Origin: Albibacterium sp963696875
Lineage (GTDB): Bacteria; Bacteroidota; Bacteroidia; Sphingobacteriales; Sphingobacteriaceae
Assembly: GCA_963696875.1 (NCBI GenBank)
Contig: CAVOLQ010000001.1
Location: forward strand, 434,001 to 498,000
Direction: 5' to 3'
DNA length: 64,000 nt
A program made the position numbers and the translations under genes. Under the pieces are notes generated by a model. It was not told the origin of the DNA, ran no database searches, and worked only from the letters and a program-made list of their open reading frames with translations. Shown here in pieces: positions 52,181-61,754 of the stretch; the stretch's first letter is position 1, and each line of letters begins with the position of its first letter.

Positions 52181-53410
52181 TTATAAATTAAGGTCTTTAA
52201 TTTTCCTATATAAAGTACGCTCTGAAATACCTAGTTCCTTAGCAGCCAATTTACGCTTTCCTTTATGTTTTTTCAAGGCCTTTTTTATTAAATCAGACTC
52301 TTGGTCAATCAAAGATAAAGATTCTTCTACTTCTTCTGCCGTACTTATATCTTCTTTTTCTAATACTTCCGTTGGCTGATGAATGGTTAGGGTAGGGGAA
52401 CTTTGATTTTCTTCACCCGTCAAATCAATTTCACGATAAAGTTGATTAATATAGGGGGTGTGGTCGTCAAAGTTCGTAGAGCTGATTCCACTTTGCAAGA
52501 TTTTTAAGACCAACTTCTTTAATTCGCCCATGTCTTTCTTCATGTCGAAAAGTACTTTATAAAGGATATCCCTTTCAGAAAAATCGTCTTTACTTTCAGG
52601 TGCAATACGCATTAGCATATTGCTTTTTCCTTCTATTGGTAAATAGTTCTGTAAAGTACCAGCGGTCAAAGTCCGGTCTTTCTCTAATACGGCAATTTGT
52701 TCGGCAATGTTTTTTAGTTGACGGACGTTCCCTGGCCAATTATAATTAGCTAATAGCTCTTGTGCATTGTCCGTTAATTGGACATTTGGACTTCGATATT
52801 TGTCTGTAAAATCGGCAATGAATTTACGAAATAATAAATGAATATCTTCCTTTCTTTCACGTAAAGCGGGTATTCTTAGCGGTACGGTATTTAGACGGTA
52901 ATATAAATCTTCCCTGAATTTTCCTTTTTGTACAGCAACATAAACATCGACGTTGGTTGCGGCGATTATCCTGACATTTGTTTTTTGCACCTTTGAAGAA
53001 CCCACACGTATATATTCACCACTTTCCAAAACACGAAGTAGTCTTGCTTGTGTTCCAACCGGAAGCTCTGCTACTTCGTCAAGAAATATCGTTCCTCCAT
53101 TTACGACTTCAAAATAACCTTTTCTAGCCTCATGTGCACCGGTAAATGATCCTTTTTCATGACCAAAAAGTTCAGAATCAATAGTACCTTCAGGTATCGC
53201 TCCACAGTTTACAGCGATAAAAGGACCGTGTTTCCGAGCGCTGAGCTGATGGATAATATGTGAAAAAACTTCCTTACCACTACCGCTTTCACCCGTAATT
53301 AATACAGAAATATCGGTAGGAGCCACTTGCTTCGCAATATCTATTGCCCGGTTGAGCAATGGCGAATTTCCAATAATACCAAATCTATTTTTTATATCTT
53401 GAGTGCTCAT
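52181..53410 (-). CDS. Sigma-54-dependent Fis-family transcriptional activator
   Basis: Product of 409 residues. It lacks an N-terminal receiver or sensor domain and begins with the AAA+ ATPase. Walker A is GESGSGKE (about 40-47) and the sigma-54 contact loop reads GSFTGA (about 87-92; GAFTGA is usual). Walker B is GTIFLDEVAELP. An acidic linker precedes the Fis-type helix-turn-helix (about 375-409, KLAAKELGISERTLYRKIK). It overlaps the miaB stop by one base (TAATG), so the two are translationally coupled. Its target genes are unknown. Confidence 0.93.
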   Translation of the reverse strand: MSTQDIKNRFGIIGNSPLLNRAIDIAKQVAPTDISVLITGESGSGKEVFSHIIHQLSARKHGPFIAVNCGAIPEGTIDSELFGHEKGSFTGAHEARKGYFEVVNGGTIFLDEVAELPVGTQARLLRVLESGEYIRVGSSKVQKTNVRIIAATNVDVYVAVQKGKFREDLYYRLNTVPLRIPALRERKEDIHLLFRKFIADFTDKYRSPNVQLTDNAQELLANYNWPGNVRQLKNIAEQIAVLEKDRTLTAGTLQNYLPIEGKSNMLMRIAPESKDDFSERDILYKVLFDMKKDMGELKKLVLKILQSGISSTNFDDHTPYINQLYREIDLTGEENQSSPTLTIHQPTEVLEKEDISTAEEVEESLSLIDQESDLIKKALKKHKGKRKLAAKELGISERTLYRKIKDLNL

Positions 53411-54828
53411 TAAATTATTTTTCCTAGTAAAGTAGCGGAGGTACAGTTCTCCGCGACTACATTTACATAATCGCCAATTTTATACCTCTCGTCAATTGGG
53501 AAAACAACCATCGAGTTTTGATCATTCCGGCCACAAAAGTCTTGGTCTGACTTTCGTGATAATCCTTCTATTAATACAATATGAGTTTTGCCAATTTGTT
53601 CTTGAAGACGAAATAAATTATGCTCGCGTTGCTTTGCGACAATCTCGGTAAGACGGCTCTTTTTTACTTCTTCAGGGATATCGTCTTCATAGCGCTTTTC
53701 TGCTAGTGTACCTGGACGTTCCGAATAGGAATACATATAAGCGGAATCGTATTTAACTAAGTCCATCATAGATAGCGTATCTTCATGTTCTTCATCCGTT
53801 TCGCTACAAAAGCCGGTGATGATATCGGTGGATATTGTGCATTCTGGGATGATCCTGCGAATTGCATCAATTCGGTTGATGTACCACTCACGATCATAGG
53901 TTCTGTTCATTAACTTTAAAATCCGTGAGTTTCCAGACTGTATTGGCAAGTGAATATGCTTACAGATATTAGAATACCTGGTCATCGTATGAATCACTTC
54001 ATCAGTAAGATCCTTTGGGTGAGAGGTAGAGAAACGGACCCTTAATTCAGGATTTACTTCTGCAACCAAGGCCAGTAAGTCGGCAAAAGTAACTGTTTTT
54101 TCTTCCCCTTCTTTCGTATATTTATAAGAGTCAACATTTTGACCTAATAGGGTTACTTCTCTATAGCCTTCATTAAAAAGATCTTGTGCTTCCTGAATAA
54201 TAGAGTAAGGGTCTCGGCTTCGTTCCCGACCACGGGTAAAAGGGACTACACAAAAAGAGCACATATTATCGCAGCCACGCATAATGGAAATGAACGCAGT
54301 GATGCCATTAGAGTTTAAGCGTACCGGACTAATATCGGCATATGTTTCCTCTCTGGAAAGAATCACGTTTACTGCACGTGCTCCGTCGTCCACTTGCTCT
54401 ATTAAGTTCGGTAAGTCCCGATAAGCATCCGGGCCAACCACCAAATCTACTAGTTTCTCTTCTTCTAAAAACTTTGCTTTTAATCGTTCAGCCATGCATC
54501 CCAAAACACCGATGACCATACCGGGTTTTTGTGCTTTCGCGGTTTTGAAATCCGTTAGGCGCTTCCGAACACGCTGTTCGGCGTTATCACGGATGGAGCA
54601 AGTATTTATAAAAATGACATCAGCTTCGTTAAAGTCGCCCGTCGTAGTAAATCCGTTATCTAGTAAAATAGAAGCGACGATCTCACTATCAGAAAAGTTC
54701 ATTTGGCAACCATAGCTTTCAATATAGAGCTTTCGGCTGTCGACCTGTACAGAACTATTTTCGAGTAAAAGAGCCTCCCCCTGTCGAGATTCATCGTGCT
54801 GCTTCGTTTGAATGATTGATTCCAACAT
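53410..54828 (-). CDS. miaB: tRNA-2-methylthio-N6-isopentenyladenosine synthase MiaB
   Basis: Adds the 2-methylthio group to i6A37 in tRNAs reading UNN codons, using radical SAM chemistry. About 472 residues from the ATG at 54828; an upstream TTG lies inside the -7 element and is rejected. The N-terminal MTTase domain (SYGCQMNFSDSEIVASILLDNGF) is followed by the radical SAM cysteines 186, 190 and 193 (RGCDNMCSFCVVPFTRG) and a C-terminal TRAM domain (about 405-472). It is the first gene of the miaB-activator-lptE-TPR-secG series. Confidence 0.96.
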   Translation of the reverse strand: MLESIIQTKQHDESRQGEALLLENSSVQVDSRKLYIESYGCQMNFSDSEIVASILLDNGFTTTGDFNEADVIFINTCSIRDNAEQRVRKRLTDFKTAKAQKPGMVIGVLGCMAERLKAKFLEEEKLVDLVVGPDAYRDLPNLIEQVDDGARAVNVILSREETYADISPVRLNSNGITAFISIMRGCDNMCSFCVVPFTRGRERSRDPYSIIQEAQDLFNEGYREVTLLGQNVDSYKYTKEGEEKTVTFADLLALVAEVNPELRVRFSTSHPKDLTDEVIHTMTRYSNICKHIHLPIQSGNSRILKLMNRTYDREWYINRIDAIRRIIPECTISTDIITGFCSETDEEHEDTLSMMDLVKYDSAYMYSYSERPGTLAEKRYEDDIPEEVKKSRLTEIVAKQREHNLFRLQEQIGKTHIVLIEGLSRKSDQDFCGRNDQNSMVVFPIDERYKIGDYVNVVAENCTSATLLGKII

Positions 54829-54846
54829 AATTATTAATTCAAAAGG

Positions 54847-54928
54847 CAAAGTTACAAAATAAATAATAAATGACAGTTTGTCATGGAGTGATTAATCCGA
54901 GAAATCTTGATTTTTCTGATTAGCTTTG
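54847..54928. promoter_or_regulatory. Divergent promoter region of miaB and the AsmA-like gene
   Basis: On the minus strand TAACTTTG (complement of 54847-54854) is a -7 element 19 bases before the miaB ATG. On the plus strand TAGCTTTG (54921-54928) lies 28 bases before the other start. Neither has a clear -33 TTTG. Confidence 0.45.
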
Positions 54929-54955
54929 ATGTACAGGTATTTAATCTAGTGAAAT

Positions 54956-56728
54956 ATGGAAAATCCAGGTCAACAAAAGAAAATTAGATTATCCAGAGGG
55001 TTCAGAATAATTGTATGGGTATTTGTCTGCATACTAACGATATTGCTTATTATAGTTGCCGGGAGTGTATATTTGCAGGGTAAATTTCCGGAAAAGTTAA
55101 AGGCAACGGTTTATGAGGAGAGCAACGGGCAGTACCGTTTGGATTTTGAAAAAATGACGGTTAGCATATTGAAAGGCAGCATGAAACTGCAGAATGTGAA
55201 GTTGGACATTGATACACAGTCATACATTAGAAATTTAACACCAGAATCCAGCGATCACTTGATTCAAGTAACCGCCGATCAGGTAAACCTTTCAGGAATT
55301 AATTTCTTCCAATATCTTACAAAAGACAAGGTCAACTTAAAAGAAGTGTTTTTGGACAAGCCAACGATCGTCTTGTATCAAATGCGCGATACCCTTAAGA
55401 AAGATTCCGTTGAAAAGAGTCTGTACAATCAACTCCCGGATTTTTTAAAAGGAACAACATTGTCTTTATTAAAAGTAAACGACCTTTCTTTTTCTAAACG
55501 AATATATGGCCATTTACAAGACAGCGCCAACAGGCTGACAGGACTTAGTTTTACAATTGAAGACATTGCAATAGATTCATCAGCCATGCAAGATTCAAGT
55601 GTAGTATGGTTTAGTAAAGATATTAAGATAAATAGTCGAGCACTTAAATATACTTTAGCAAACGGCTTATATTTTTTAAAACTTGAAAAGCTGGACGTAT
55701 CGACCAAAAATAAAACACTGGATATAGAAGCTTTTAAAGTTATTCCGCTCTATAAAGAGCTTGAATTTTCGCATAAGCTGGGAAAGCAAGGCGATCGTTA
55801 TAATATCTTAGTTCCCCAGATAAAAATAAAGGATATCGATTTTAAAAAATTGGAAACCGAAAATAAGTTATTTGTTCAATCGGTCATATTAGAAAATGGA
55901 CAGGCAATAATATTTAACAATAAAAAGCTGCCTTCCGATGGGAAAAATGCTATTCGCAATGCACCTCATTTGGCGCTCCGGCGTTTGGACTTTCCAATTT
56001 TTATAGACTCGCTTTTTTTGAAAAACTTTGAAGTGCATTATAGAGAGCTTAATCCCGAGTCCAATCAAATAGGCGATGCATTTTTTACTAATTTAACGGG
56101 GACAATGAAAAATGTCACCAATGATTCCATCGCTTTGCGAAAGAACCATTGGATTACATCTCACTTTGAGATGAATTTCTTAGATAATGCGAAAATAAAT
56201 GTGAATTTAAATTTGAATTTAACCTCAGAGATCGGCGAGTTTAATTATAAAGGCTCGCTTGGTCCTGCAAGTGCAATATCGTTTAATAAATTGCTAGAAC
56301 CTATTGCATTAGTCAAGGCAGAAAGCGGATATTTTAATAAGATTTCTTTTGATGTAAAGGCAAACGAAAAGGGTTCGTATGGAACGGTTCAAACGCTTTA
56401 TAAGGATTTGAAAATTAGCGTACTGGTGAAGGAGGATAGCGGCAAAATAGGGAAGGCGGGTCTGGTGTCATTTTTGGCTAATAATTTTCTAATCACACCA
56501 AATAACCCAGAGGAGGGGGAACCTGCTCGAATTTCTCATTTTACACATACTCACCCACCCACTCGTTCTTTCTTCAACTTAATGTGGAAAAGCATCTTTG
56601 CGGGGATAAAAGATAATGTCGTAGAAACCAAGGCTGAAAAGAAGGAAAAAAAGGAAGTAATAAAGGAAAGAAAGCGTAAGGAGAAACAGGCTGAAAAGGA
56701 AGCGAAACAAGCAGAGAATTCAAGGTAA
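54956..56728 (+). CDS. AsmA/DUF748-like membrane-anchored protein
   Basis: Product of 590 residues. A basic N-terminus precedes one membrane span (about 17-41), then a long beta-rich periplasmic part opening with YRLDFEKMTVSILKGSMKLQNVKLDID. This is the start of AsmA/TamB-type grooves that carry lipids between membranes. The C-terminal 50 residues are a highly charged Lys/Glu coil (KAEKKEKKEVIKERKRKEKQ). A role in envelope lipid traffic is plausible but unproven. Neighbouring genes give no functional hint. Confidence 0.65.
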   Translation: MENPGQQKKIRLSRGFRIIVWVFVCILTILLIIVAGSVYLQGKFPEKLKATVYEESNGQYRLDFEKMTVSILKGSMKLQNVKLDIDTQSYIRNLTPESSDHLIQVTADQVNLSGINFFQYLTKDKVNLKEVFLDKPTIVLYQMRDTLKKDSVEKSLYNQLPDFLKGTTLSLLKVNDLSFSKRIYGHLQDSANRLTGLSFTIEDIAIDSSAMQDSSVVWFSKDIKINSRALKYTLANGLYFLKLEKLDVSTKNKTLDIEAFKVIPLYKELEFSHKLGKQGDRYNILVPQIKIKDIDFKKLETENKLFVQSVILENGQAIIFNNKKLPSDGKNAIRNAPHLALRRLDFPIFIDSLFLKNFEVHYRELNPESNQIGDAFFTNLTGTMKNVTNDSIALRKNHWITSHFEMNFLDNAKINVNLNLNLTSEIGEFNYKGSLGPASAISFNKLLEPIALVKAESGYFNKISFDVKANEKGSYGTVQTLYKDLKISVLVKEDSGKIGKAGLVSFLANNFLITPNNPEEGEPARISHFTHTHPPTRSFFNLMWKSIFAGIKDNVVETKAEKKEKKEVIKERKRKEKQAEKEAKQAENSR

Positions 56729-56739
56729 GGTAAAAAGAA

Positions 56740-56772
56740 ATAAGGCCTCGCTTTATTATTACGAGGCCTTAT
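56740..56772. terminator. Bidirectional terminator before ilvE
   Basis: ATAAGGCCTCG and CGAGGCCTTAT form a perfect 11-bp stem with an 11-base loop, flanked by A-rich and T-rich runs, between the convergent AsmA-like and ilvE genes. Confidence 0.8.
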
Positions 56773-56801
56773 CTTTTCATCTTAATACCTAGAAACCGAT
56801 T

Positions 56802-57863
56802 TTAAACGATGAAATTCCAACCAAACGGATCCTCGGTCTTTCCAGTTCGTAAATCGCTAAGGTATGCAGCTACTTTATTTGAAAACTCTCTAGTCGTTGG
56901 ATCACTCAGGGTATAAACTTTACCATCAGCACCAATCTCGCCAATTTGGGTAACGGTAGCAGCCGTCCCAGCAGCGAAAGCATCGATTACAGTGCCGTTT
57001 TCTACGCCGTCTAGTAATTCTTTAACCGAAACCTTTCTTTCTTCAACCTGGTAGCCCCATTTTCGAGCGACGTCCAAAATGCTCAAACGTGTAATTCCTT
57101 CTAAGATAGTTTCTGATGAAGGGGTAATAATGGAATTACCAACTCTGAAGATTAAATTGGCTGTTCCCGCCTCTTCAACATATTTATGTTCCTTAGCATC
57201 TGTCCAAATTAATTGATCAAAGCCTTCTTCTTGAGCGAGTGCCGTCGGGTAAAGAGATAAGGCATAATTTCCGGCATTTTTGGAAAATCCTACACCACCT
57301 TCTGCAGCTCTTGTATAATGGGTTTCAACTTTCAAGCGCAGGGGCTTATTATAATAGCTGCCAACAGGACTTGTAATTATCATGAACGTATATTCCAAAG
57401 AAGGGCGCACACCTAAGACGGCCTCTGTAGCAAACATAAAAGGTCGTATGTACAGGGATGTATCCTCGGTTTTTGGAACCCACTCTCTATCAAGATCGAT
57501 CAGTTTTTTCATCCCATCAATAAAAATTTCCTTTGGTACGCTAGGCATCATTAAGCGGGCAGCAGATTTATTAAAACGTTCAAAATTACGATCAGGCCTG
57601 AAGATACTCACTTGGCCATCCGCATGTTTATAAGCTTTAATTCCCTCGAAAATAGATTGCCCGTAATGAATGGAAGAGCTTGATGGACTAATACTTATAT
57701 TTCCGTAGGGAACGATTTTTACTTCTTGCCATTCCCCGTTTGCATATTTTGCAATAAGCATATGGTCGGATAAAATTTGTCCGAATTTTAAATTATTGAA
57801 ATCTACCTGAGATAAACGTGATTGTTTAGTTTGTTCTATTTGAATTGGATGCGAATCTTTCAC
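56802..57863 (-). CDS. ilvE: Branched-chain amino acid aminotransferase
   Basis: PLP enzyme catalysing the last step of Leu, Ile and Val synthesis. From a GTG at 57863 it has about 353 residues, the normal length. The open frame extends 26 codons further to an ATG (57941), but that stretch is Phe/Tyr/Leu-rich and overlaps the likely promoter. Conserved blocks include HYGQSIFEGIKAYKHADGQVSIFRP, the lysine region GGVGFSKNAGNYALSLYPTALAQ (PLP Lys about 190), and EEAGTANLIFRV. No ilv or leu genes are nearby. Confidence 0.93.
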   Translation of the reverse strand: MKDSHPIQIEQTKQSRLSQVDFNNLKFGQILSDHMLIAKYANGEWQEVKIVPYGNISISPSSSSIHYGQSIFEGIKAYKHADGQVSIFRPDRNFERFNKSAARLMMPSVPKEIFIDGMKKLIDLDREWVPKTEDTSLYIRPFMFATEAVLGVRPSLEYTFMIITSPVGSYYNKPLRLKVETHYTRAAEGGVGFSKNAGNYALSLYPTALAQEEGFDQLIWTDAKEHKYVEEAGTANLIFRVGNSIITPSSETILEGITRLSILDVARKWGYQVEERKVSVKELLDGVENGTVIDAFAAGTAATVTQIGEIGADGKVYTLSDPTTREFSNKVAAYLSDLRTGKTEDPFGWNFIV

Positions 57864-57998
57864 TTTACTATAGTTTAAATATAATCTGTGCAATTTAATA
57901 AAAAATCTAATACAAATGCTTTTTAGACATTTAAAGAACAATGTTTATAAATTTAAATAGTACGTTTGAAAAATTAAATTTAAACACGGAAACAAAAA

Positions 57999-59135
57999 AT
58001 GGTAAAGAAAATAATAGTGTACGCCTTTGCTTTTATGCCTTTTATAGTTCTTGGTCAACACGATTTTAAGGTGAAAGGAACGCTAGGAGCTGCCACCTCA
58101 GCTGCCAAAGCGTATATGATTTATAGTGAAGAGGGGCAACGTGTAATAGACTCTGCAGAAATAAAATCAGGGACTTTTGATTTTAAAGGTTCGGTTCCTG
58201 AACCTATAGAGGCAATACTGGTTGTCGATCATGAAGGTAAGGGGCTGCAAGGTATTTCTTCCCCAGATATGATTTCACTTTATCTGGAGAAAGGTAGTAT
58301 TATAATTGATGCAAAGGATTCAGTTAATAATGCAATCTTATCTGGTACCTCTTTAAATAATGATTTGCAAAAGTTAGCTCTAAGTTTAAAAGAAACCAAT
58401 CAGAAATTAAAGGCGATAATGTCGGCCTATAGATCGGCATCCGATGAATTAAAATCTTCTGAAGATTTTAATAATAATATCCAAAACCAGTATGATGCAG
58501 CTTCTGATGAAGCGAAAATATTGAAATTTAAATTTGTCAAGGAAAATCCAAAATCATTGGTTAGTTTAAACATACTTCTAGAAGCAGCCCAGCCTGTTTT
58601 GGATGCTTTAACGATTAATCCCTTATTGGCATCACTTTCTTCAGAATTAAAAGCAAAGCCGGAAGCACAAGAACTTGCTAAACAATTGGAAATAGCTATG
58701 AAAGTTGCAATCGGAGCGATAGCGCCAGAGTTTACGCAAAATGACACTGCTGGAAATCCTGTTAGCTTAACTTCTTTCAGAGGGAAGTATGTGTTGCTTG
58801 ACTTCTGGGCTAGCTGGTGTGGTCCTTGTCGGCGCGAAAATCCAAATCTCGTGGCTGCCTATAATCAGTATAAAGATAAAAACTTTACCATCTTAGGCAT
58901 TTCGCTTGATCGTCCAAACGATAAAGAAAAGTGGTTGAAAGCTATCGCCGATGATAAGTTGACTTGGACGCAAGTTTCTGACCTAAAGTTTTGGGAAAAT
59001 GAAGTTGCCAGACAATACGGCATTAGGTCAATCCCCCAAAGTTATTTATTAGATCCTGAAGGACGAATTGTGGCAACTAACCTCCGAGGTTCAGCCTTGC
59101 ACGAAAAACTAGCAGAGCTATTAGGTAATGATTAG
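57999..59135 (+). CDS. DUF4369 and thioredoxin-like (TlpA/ResA-type) protein
   Basis: Product of 378 residues. A signal peptide (about 1-18, ending VLGQ) is followed by a DUF4369 domain (about 22-120) and a helical linker. The AhpC/TSA-thioredoxin domain (about 235-378) has the active site WCGPC at about 273-277 (Cys274, Cys277) and the cis-Pro in SIPQSYLL. It is a periplasmic thiol-disulphide oxidoreductase, of which Bacteroidota have many. The partner protein is unknown. Confidence 0.9.
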   Translation: MVKKIIVYAFAFMPFIVLGQHDFKVKGTLGAATSAAKAYMIYSEEGQRVIDSAEIKSGTFDFKGSVPEPIEAILVVDHEGKGLQGISSPDMISLYLEKGSIIIDAKDSVNNAILSGTSLNNDLQKLALSLKETNQKLKAIMSAYRSASDELKSSEDFNNNIQNQYDAASDEAKILKFKFVKENPKSLVSLNILLEAAQPVLDALTINPLLASLSSELKAKPEAQELAKQLEIAMKVAIGAIAPEFTQNDTAGNPVSLTSFRGKYVLLDFWASWCGPCRRENPNLVAAYNQYKDKNFTILGISLDRPNDKEKWLKAIADDKLTWTQVSDLKFWENEVARQYGIRSIPQSYLLDPEGRIVATNLRGSALHEKLAELLGND

Positions 59136-59153
59136 TTATTTATATGATTCGTG

Positions 59154-59197
59154 AATTATTAATGATGAATTTTAAATGCCATTCATCATTAATAATT
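59154..59197. terminator. Bidirectional terminator after the TlpA-like gene
   Basis: AATTATTAATGATGAAT and its perfect complement (17 bp) lie around a ten-base loop between convergent genes; the stem is very AT-rich. Confidence 0.65.
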
Positions 59198-59211
59198 ATT
59201 TTACGTTCATT

Positions 59212-60507
59212 TTAATAGATCAATCTGAACTTAATTGTGTTTTCAATTTCTTTAAGCTCTTTGATTAATTTATCCGTATAATCCGTTCGGATATCAGTGA
59301 TGGCATAGCCTAAATCACCCTTTGTCATCAAAAACTGTGAGATGATATTGATGTTATTTCTCGCAAAAATGAGGTTGATGTGAGCCATAACACCAGGGGT
59401 GTTTTTATGGATATGGATTAAACGGTGCGCAGTGTCAGGTTTTTTTGGGAGCTTTAGATTCGGGAAATTTCTACTCATATGTGTATCTCCATTATTAATG
59501 AAGTCAGCCATACGATTAGGTATATATTCAATGCTTTGAACCTTGTTTTTCTTGTCATCAAAAATAGCAATCCCTTTTTTGCTGCAAAGCTCTCTATCTA
59601 CTTTATTTTTGCTATTCCCTAAATAACCAATAACCTTTAATGAGGAAGCCTTTTCGATCAATTGGGCATCAAGAATAAAGCCGTCTTCCAAGAGCAACAT
59701 CCCCGCTTCTTTTAACTGGCTATCCGTAAGCTGATCAGTAGTTTTTACGGTGAAGCCATCCTTCTTTAATGCTTCTATTGCAAATTTGGAAACATTGCTG
59801 GTCACAAAGCATGTTATCCTGTTTTTTGGATAGGAAATAGCCCGTGGAAGTTTGTTTATGTATAAAAACTCATCAAAATTAGGAGTAATATAGTCCGCTC
59901 TGGAAGCAATCGATTCCCGTTCAATATTCTCAGTAAAGGCAAAAAACTTCTCTATAAGTCCCGACTCTTTTAATTGAAAGTCCGAGTATCCATCGCCAAT
60001 TCCGAATACCTTCCCTTCCAATTGCATAGACTTAAGAAGTTTTACTTTCCCGCCTTCTTCTGAAAGTGGGTTGTTTAAATCATAACCAATAATTTCTCCG
60101 GCATCATCAAAGACAAAGGTATTTGCATATACATTTTCAGCCTGTATATGATAATTTTCTACTACCGGGCATATAAATTCCTTGAATCCACCTGATACAA
60201 TTAATACATCATCGGCGTGTTTTTTAAAGAATTCGCGATTCCTCGAAAATGAAGCAGAGACCTTCTTTTTCAATTTTTTTATCAAAATATCAAGATGGCT
60301 TCGGTTCGCTTGAAGTAATTGTACTCTGCGGCTTAAGCTTTCTCGAAATGAAAGTTTACCATCCATTGCAGCATTGGTGAGACTTTCAATTTCATCAAAA
60401 TGTTTTTGACGGTCTGGATGCTTAGCTAAAGAAATTCTTGCTAATTCGTCCAGTGCTTCGACTTGGGTAAAAGTACTGTCGAAATCAATAATATAATTAT
60501 GTTTCAT
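59212..60507 (-). CDS. SerB-type HAD phosphatase fused to a SerA remnant with ACT domain
   Basis: Product of 431 residues. The N-terminal half (about 1-215) is a phosphoserine-phosphatase-like HAD-IB enzyme with all motifs: DFDST (Asp8, Asp10), VSGGF, the Lys of GGKVKLLK, and GIGDGYSDFQL. The second half resembles D-3-phosphoglycerate dehydrogenase. TSNVSKFAIEALKKDGFTV and LKVIGYLGNSKNKVDRELCSKKGIAIF correspond to its substrate domain, but the NAD-binding Rossmann part is missing. The text jumps from IEYIPN to RMADFINNGDTHMSRNFPNLKLP, and the ACT domain (HRLIHIHKNTPGVMAHINLIF) closes the protein. It probably makes serine under ACT feedback. Confidence 0.85.
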   Translation of the reverse strand: MKHNYIIDFDSTFTQVEALDELARISLAKHPDRQKHFDEIESLTNAAMDGKLSFRESLSRRVQLLQANRSHLDILIKKLKKKVSASFSRNREFFKKHADDVLIVSGGFKEFICPVVENYHIQAENVYANTFVFDDAGEIIGYDLNNPLSEEGGKVKLLKSMQLEGKVFGIGDGYSDFQLKESGLIEKFFAFTENIERESIASRADYITPNFDEFLYINKLPRAISYPKNRITCFVTSNVSKFAIEALKKDGFTVKTTDQLTDSQLKEAGMLLLEDGFILDAQLIEKASSLKVIGYLGNSKNKVDRELCSKKGIAIFDDKKNKVQSIEYIPNRMADFINNGDTHMSRNFPNLKLPKKPDTAHRLIHIHKNTPGVMAHINLIFARNNINIISQFLMTKGDLGYAITDIRTDYTDKLIKELKEIENTIKFRLIY

Positions 60508-60638
60508 TTAGTTGTTCACTCGAAAAAAAATATTGCCAAAGATAGCTTTTTTGTAAGAATAGTAGGGGAAATATGGATTTTTATTTAGGATATAAATGAT
60601 TTTTTATGAAAATGAGAATCAATGATTAGGGGTATCGT

Positions 60639-61604
60639 TTATTGTAAGGAAGAATGAATTTCCTCAAGGCTCTTATCTAGGGACTTAAAAGAGTAGTGTA
60701 GCGTTTCTACAATCTTTTGATTTGAGTAAAGATTCTTTTTTACGGATGCCTGCGCTATCTCTTTAGTCAAGCCGAAACGTTTTATTCCAAAAGCTCTAAG
60801 GATGGCCACCATCCGCCAAGCAATTTCCATTAGTCCTTTATTCGCAACATGTTTTGGGGCAGGTTTACCTGTTAATAAAGCGTATTTTAAAAACAATTCT
60901 TTATAGGAAATATTACTCTCATTCAAAATAAACGCACTTCCGAAAACCTCAGGTCTTGATATAAGTTGGGTTGTTATTTTGGCTACATCTTCTACATTTA
61001 CAAAACCCGCACTGCCGGGAGGGTAGAAATTAAGACCTTTTTCCAATAATTCAAAAATCTTATTGCTTTCTGACCTTCCTTGTGATATACCGATAACTAT
61101 CGACGGATTTACAATCACCGCATCTAAGCCCTCAGCAATTCCTCTCCAAACTTCCCGCTCGGCTTCATATTTTGAGATACTATAGGTGCTTTTGTGTTTA
61201 TTCCATGCCCAGTAGTTATTTTCATTAACAGGCACGCCCTTTACGTTATTTCCAAGGGCAGCTACTGAGCTCATGTATAATAGTTTAACTTGTTTATCTA
61301 AACAGAGGTTGACAATATTAGTAGTACCTTCAACATTCACTTTCATAAGCTGCTTTTTGTCCTCAGAAGCATATGAAACCATCGCCGCACAATGATAAAC
61401 TTCGCTAACCCCTACAAAAGCCTCCTCCAAAGCAAAATAATCTAGTACGTCAGCATCCACCCACTCAATTTTGGAAGTATTCTTTAAAAAATCAGGAATA
61501 ATTGAATTTTTTCGCTTTATGGATCGAATAGGCTTTTCTGATAAAAGAAGCTGTTTAATAAGATAAGAACCAATAAAACCAGTTCCGCCTGTTATTAGAA
61601 TCAC
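60639..61604 (-). CDS. NAD-dependent epimerase/dehydratase family protein
   Basis: Product of 321 residues starting at a GTG; an in-frame stop lies six codons upstream and no ATG is available. It is an extended SDR fold with GGTGFIG (about 5-11), the acidic cofactor residue in the ADVLD region, and the catalytic YSISK (about 147-151). It most resembles dihydroflavonol-4-reductase-like proteins of Bacteroidota with unknown substrate. It stands alone between the SerB fusion and the arginase-like gene, which is divergent. Confidence 0.88.
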   Translation of the reverse strand: MILITGGTGFIGSYLIKQLLLSEKPIRSIKRKNSIIPDFLKNTSKIEWVDADVLDYFALEEAFVGVSEVYHCAAMVSYASEDKKQLMKVNVEGTTNIVNLCLDKQVKLLYMSSVAALGNNVKGVPVNENNYWAWNKHKSTYSISKYEAEREVWRGIAEGLDAVIVNPSIVIGISQGRSESNKIFELLEKGLNFYPPGSAGFVNVEDVAKITTQLISRPEVFGSAFILNESNISYKELFLKYALLTGKPAPKHVANKGLMEIAWRMVAILRAFGIKRFGLTKEIAQASVKKNLYSNQKIVETLHYSFKSLDKSLEEIHSSLQ

Positions 61605-61754
61605 TGAATTGAGAAGTTTTTAGTACGAATAAATATTTTCTTGATTAGGGGAAGATTTTCTGTTAAATCAATCTTTCACTTTCAAAAGTAAGCTAATAAA
61701 TGGATATTTGGAGAATTTAAATAGCTTTACAGTCTAAAGATTAAATCGATCTCA

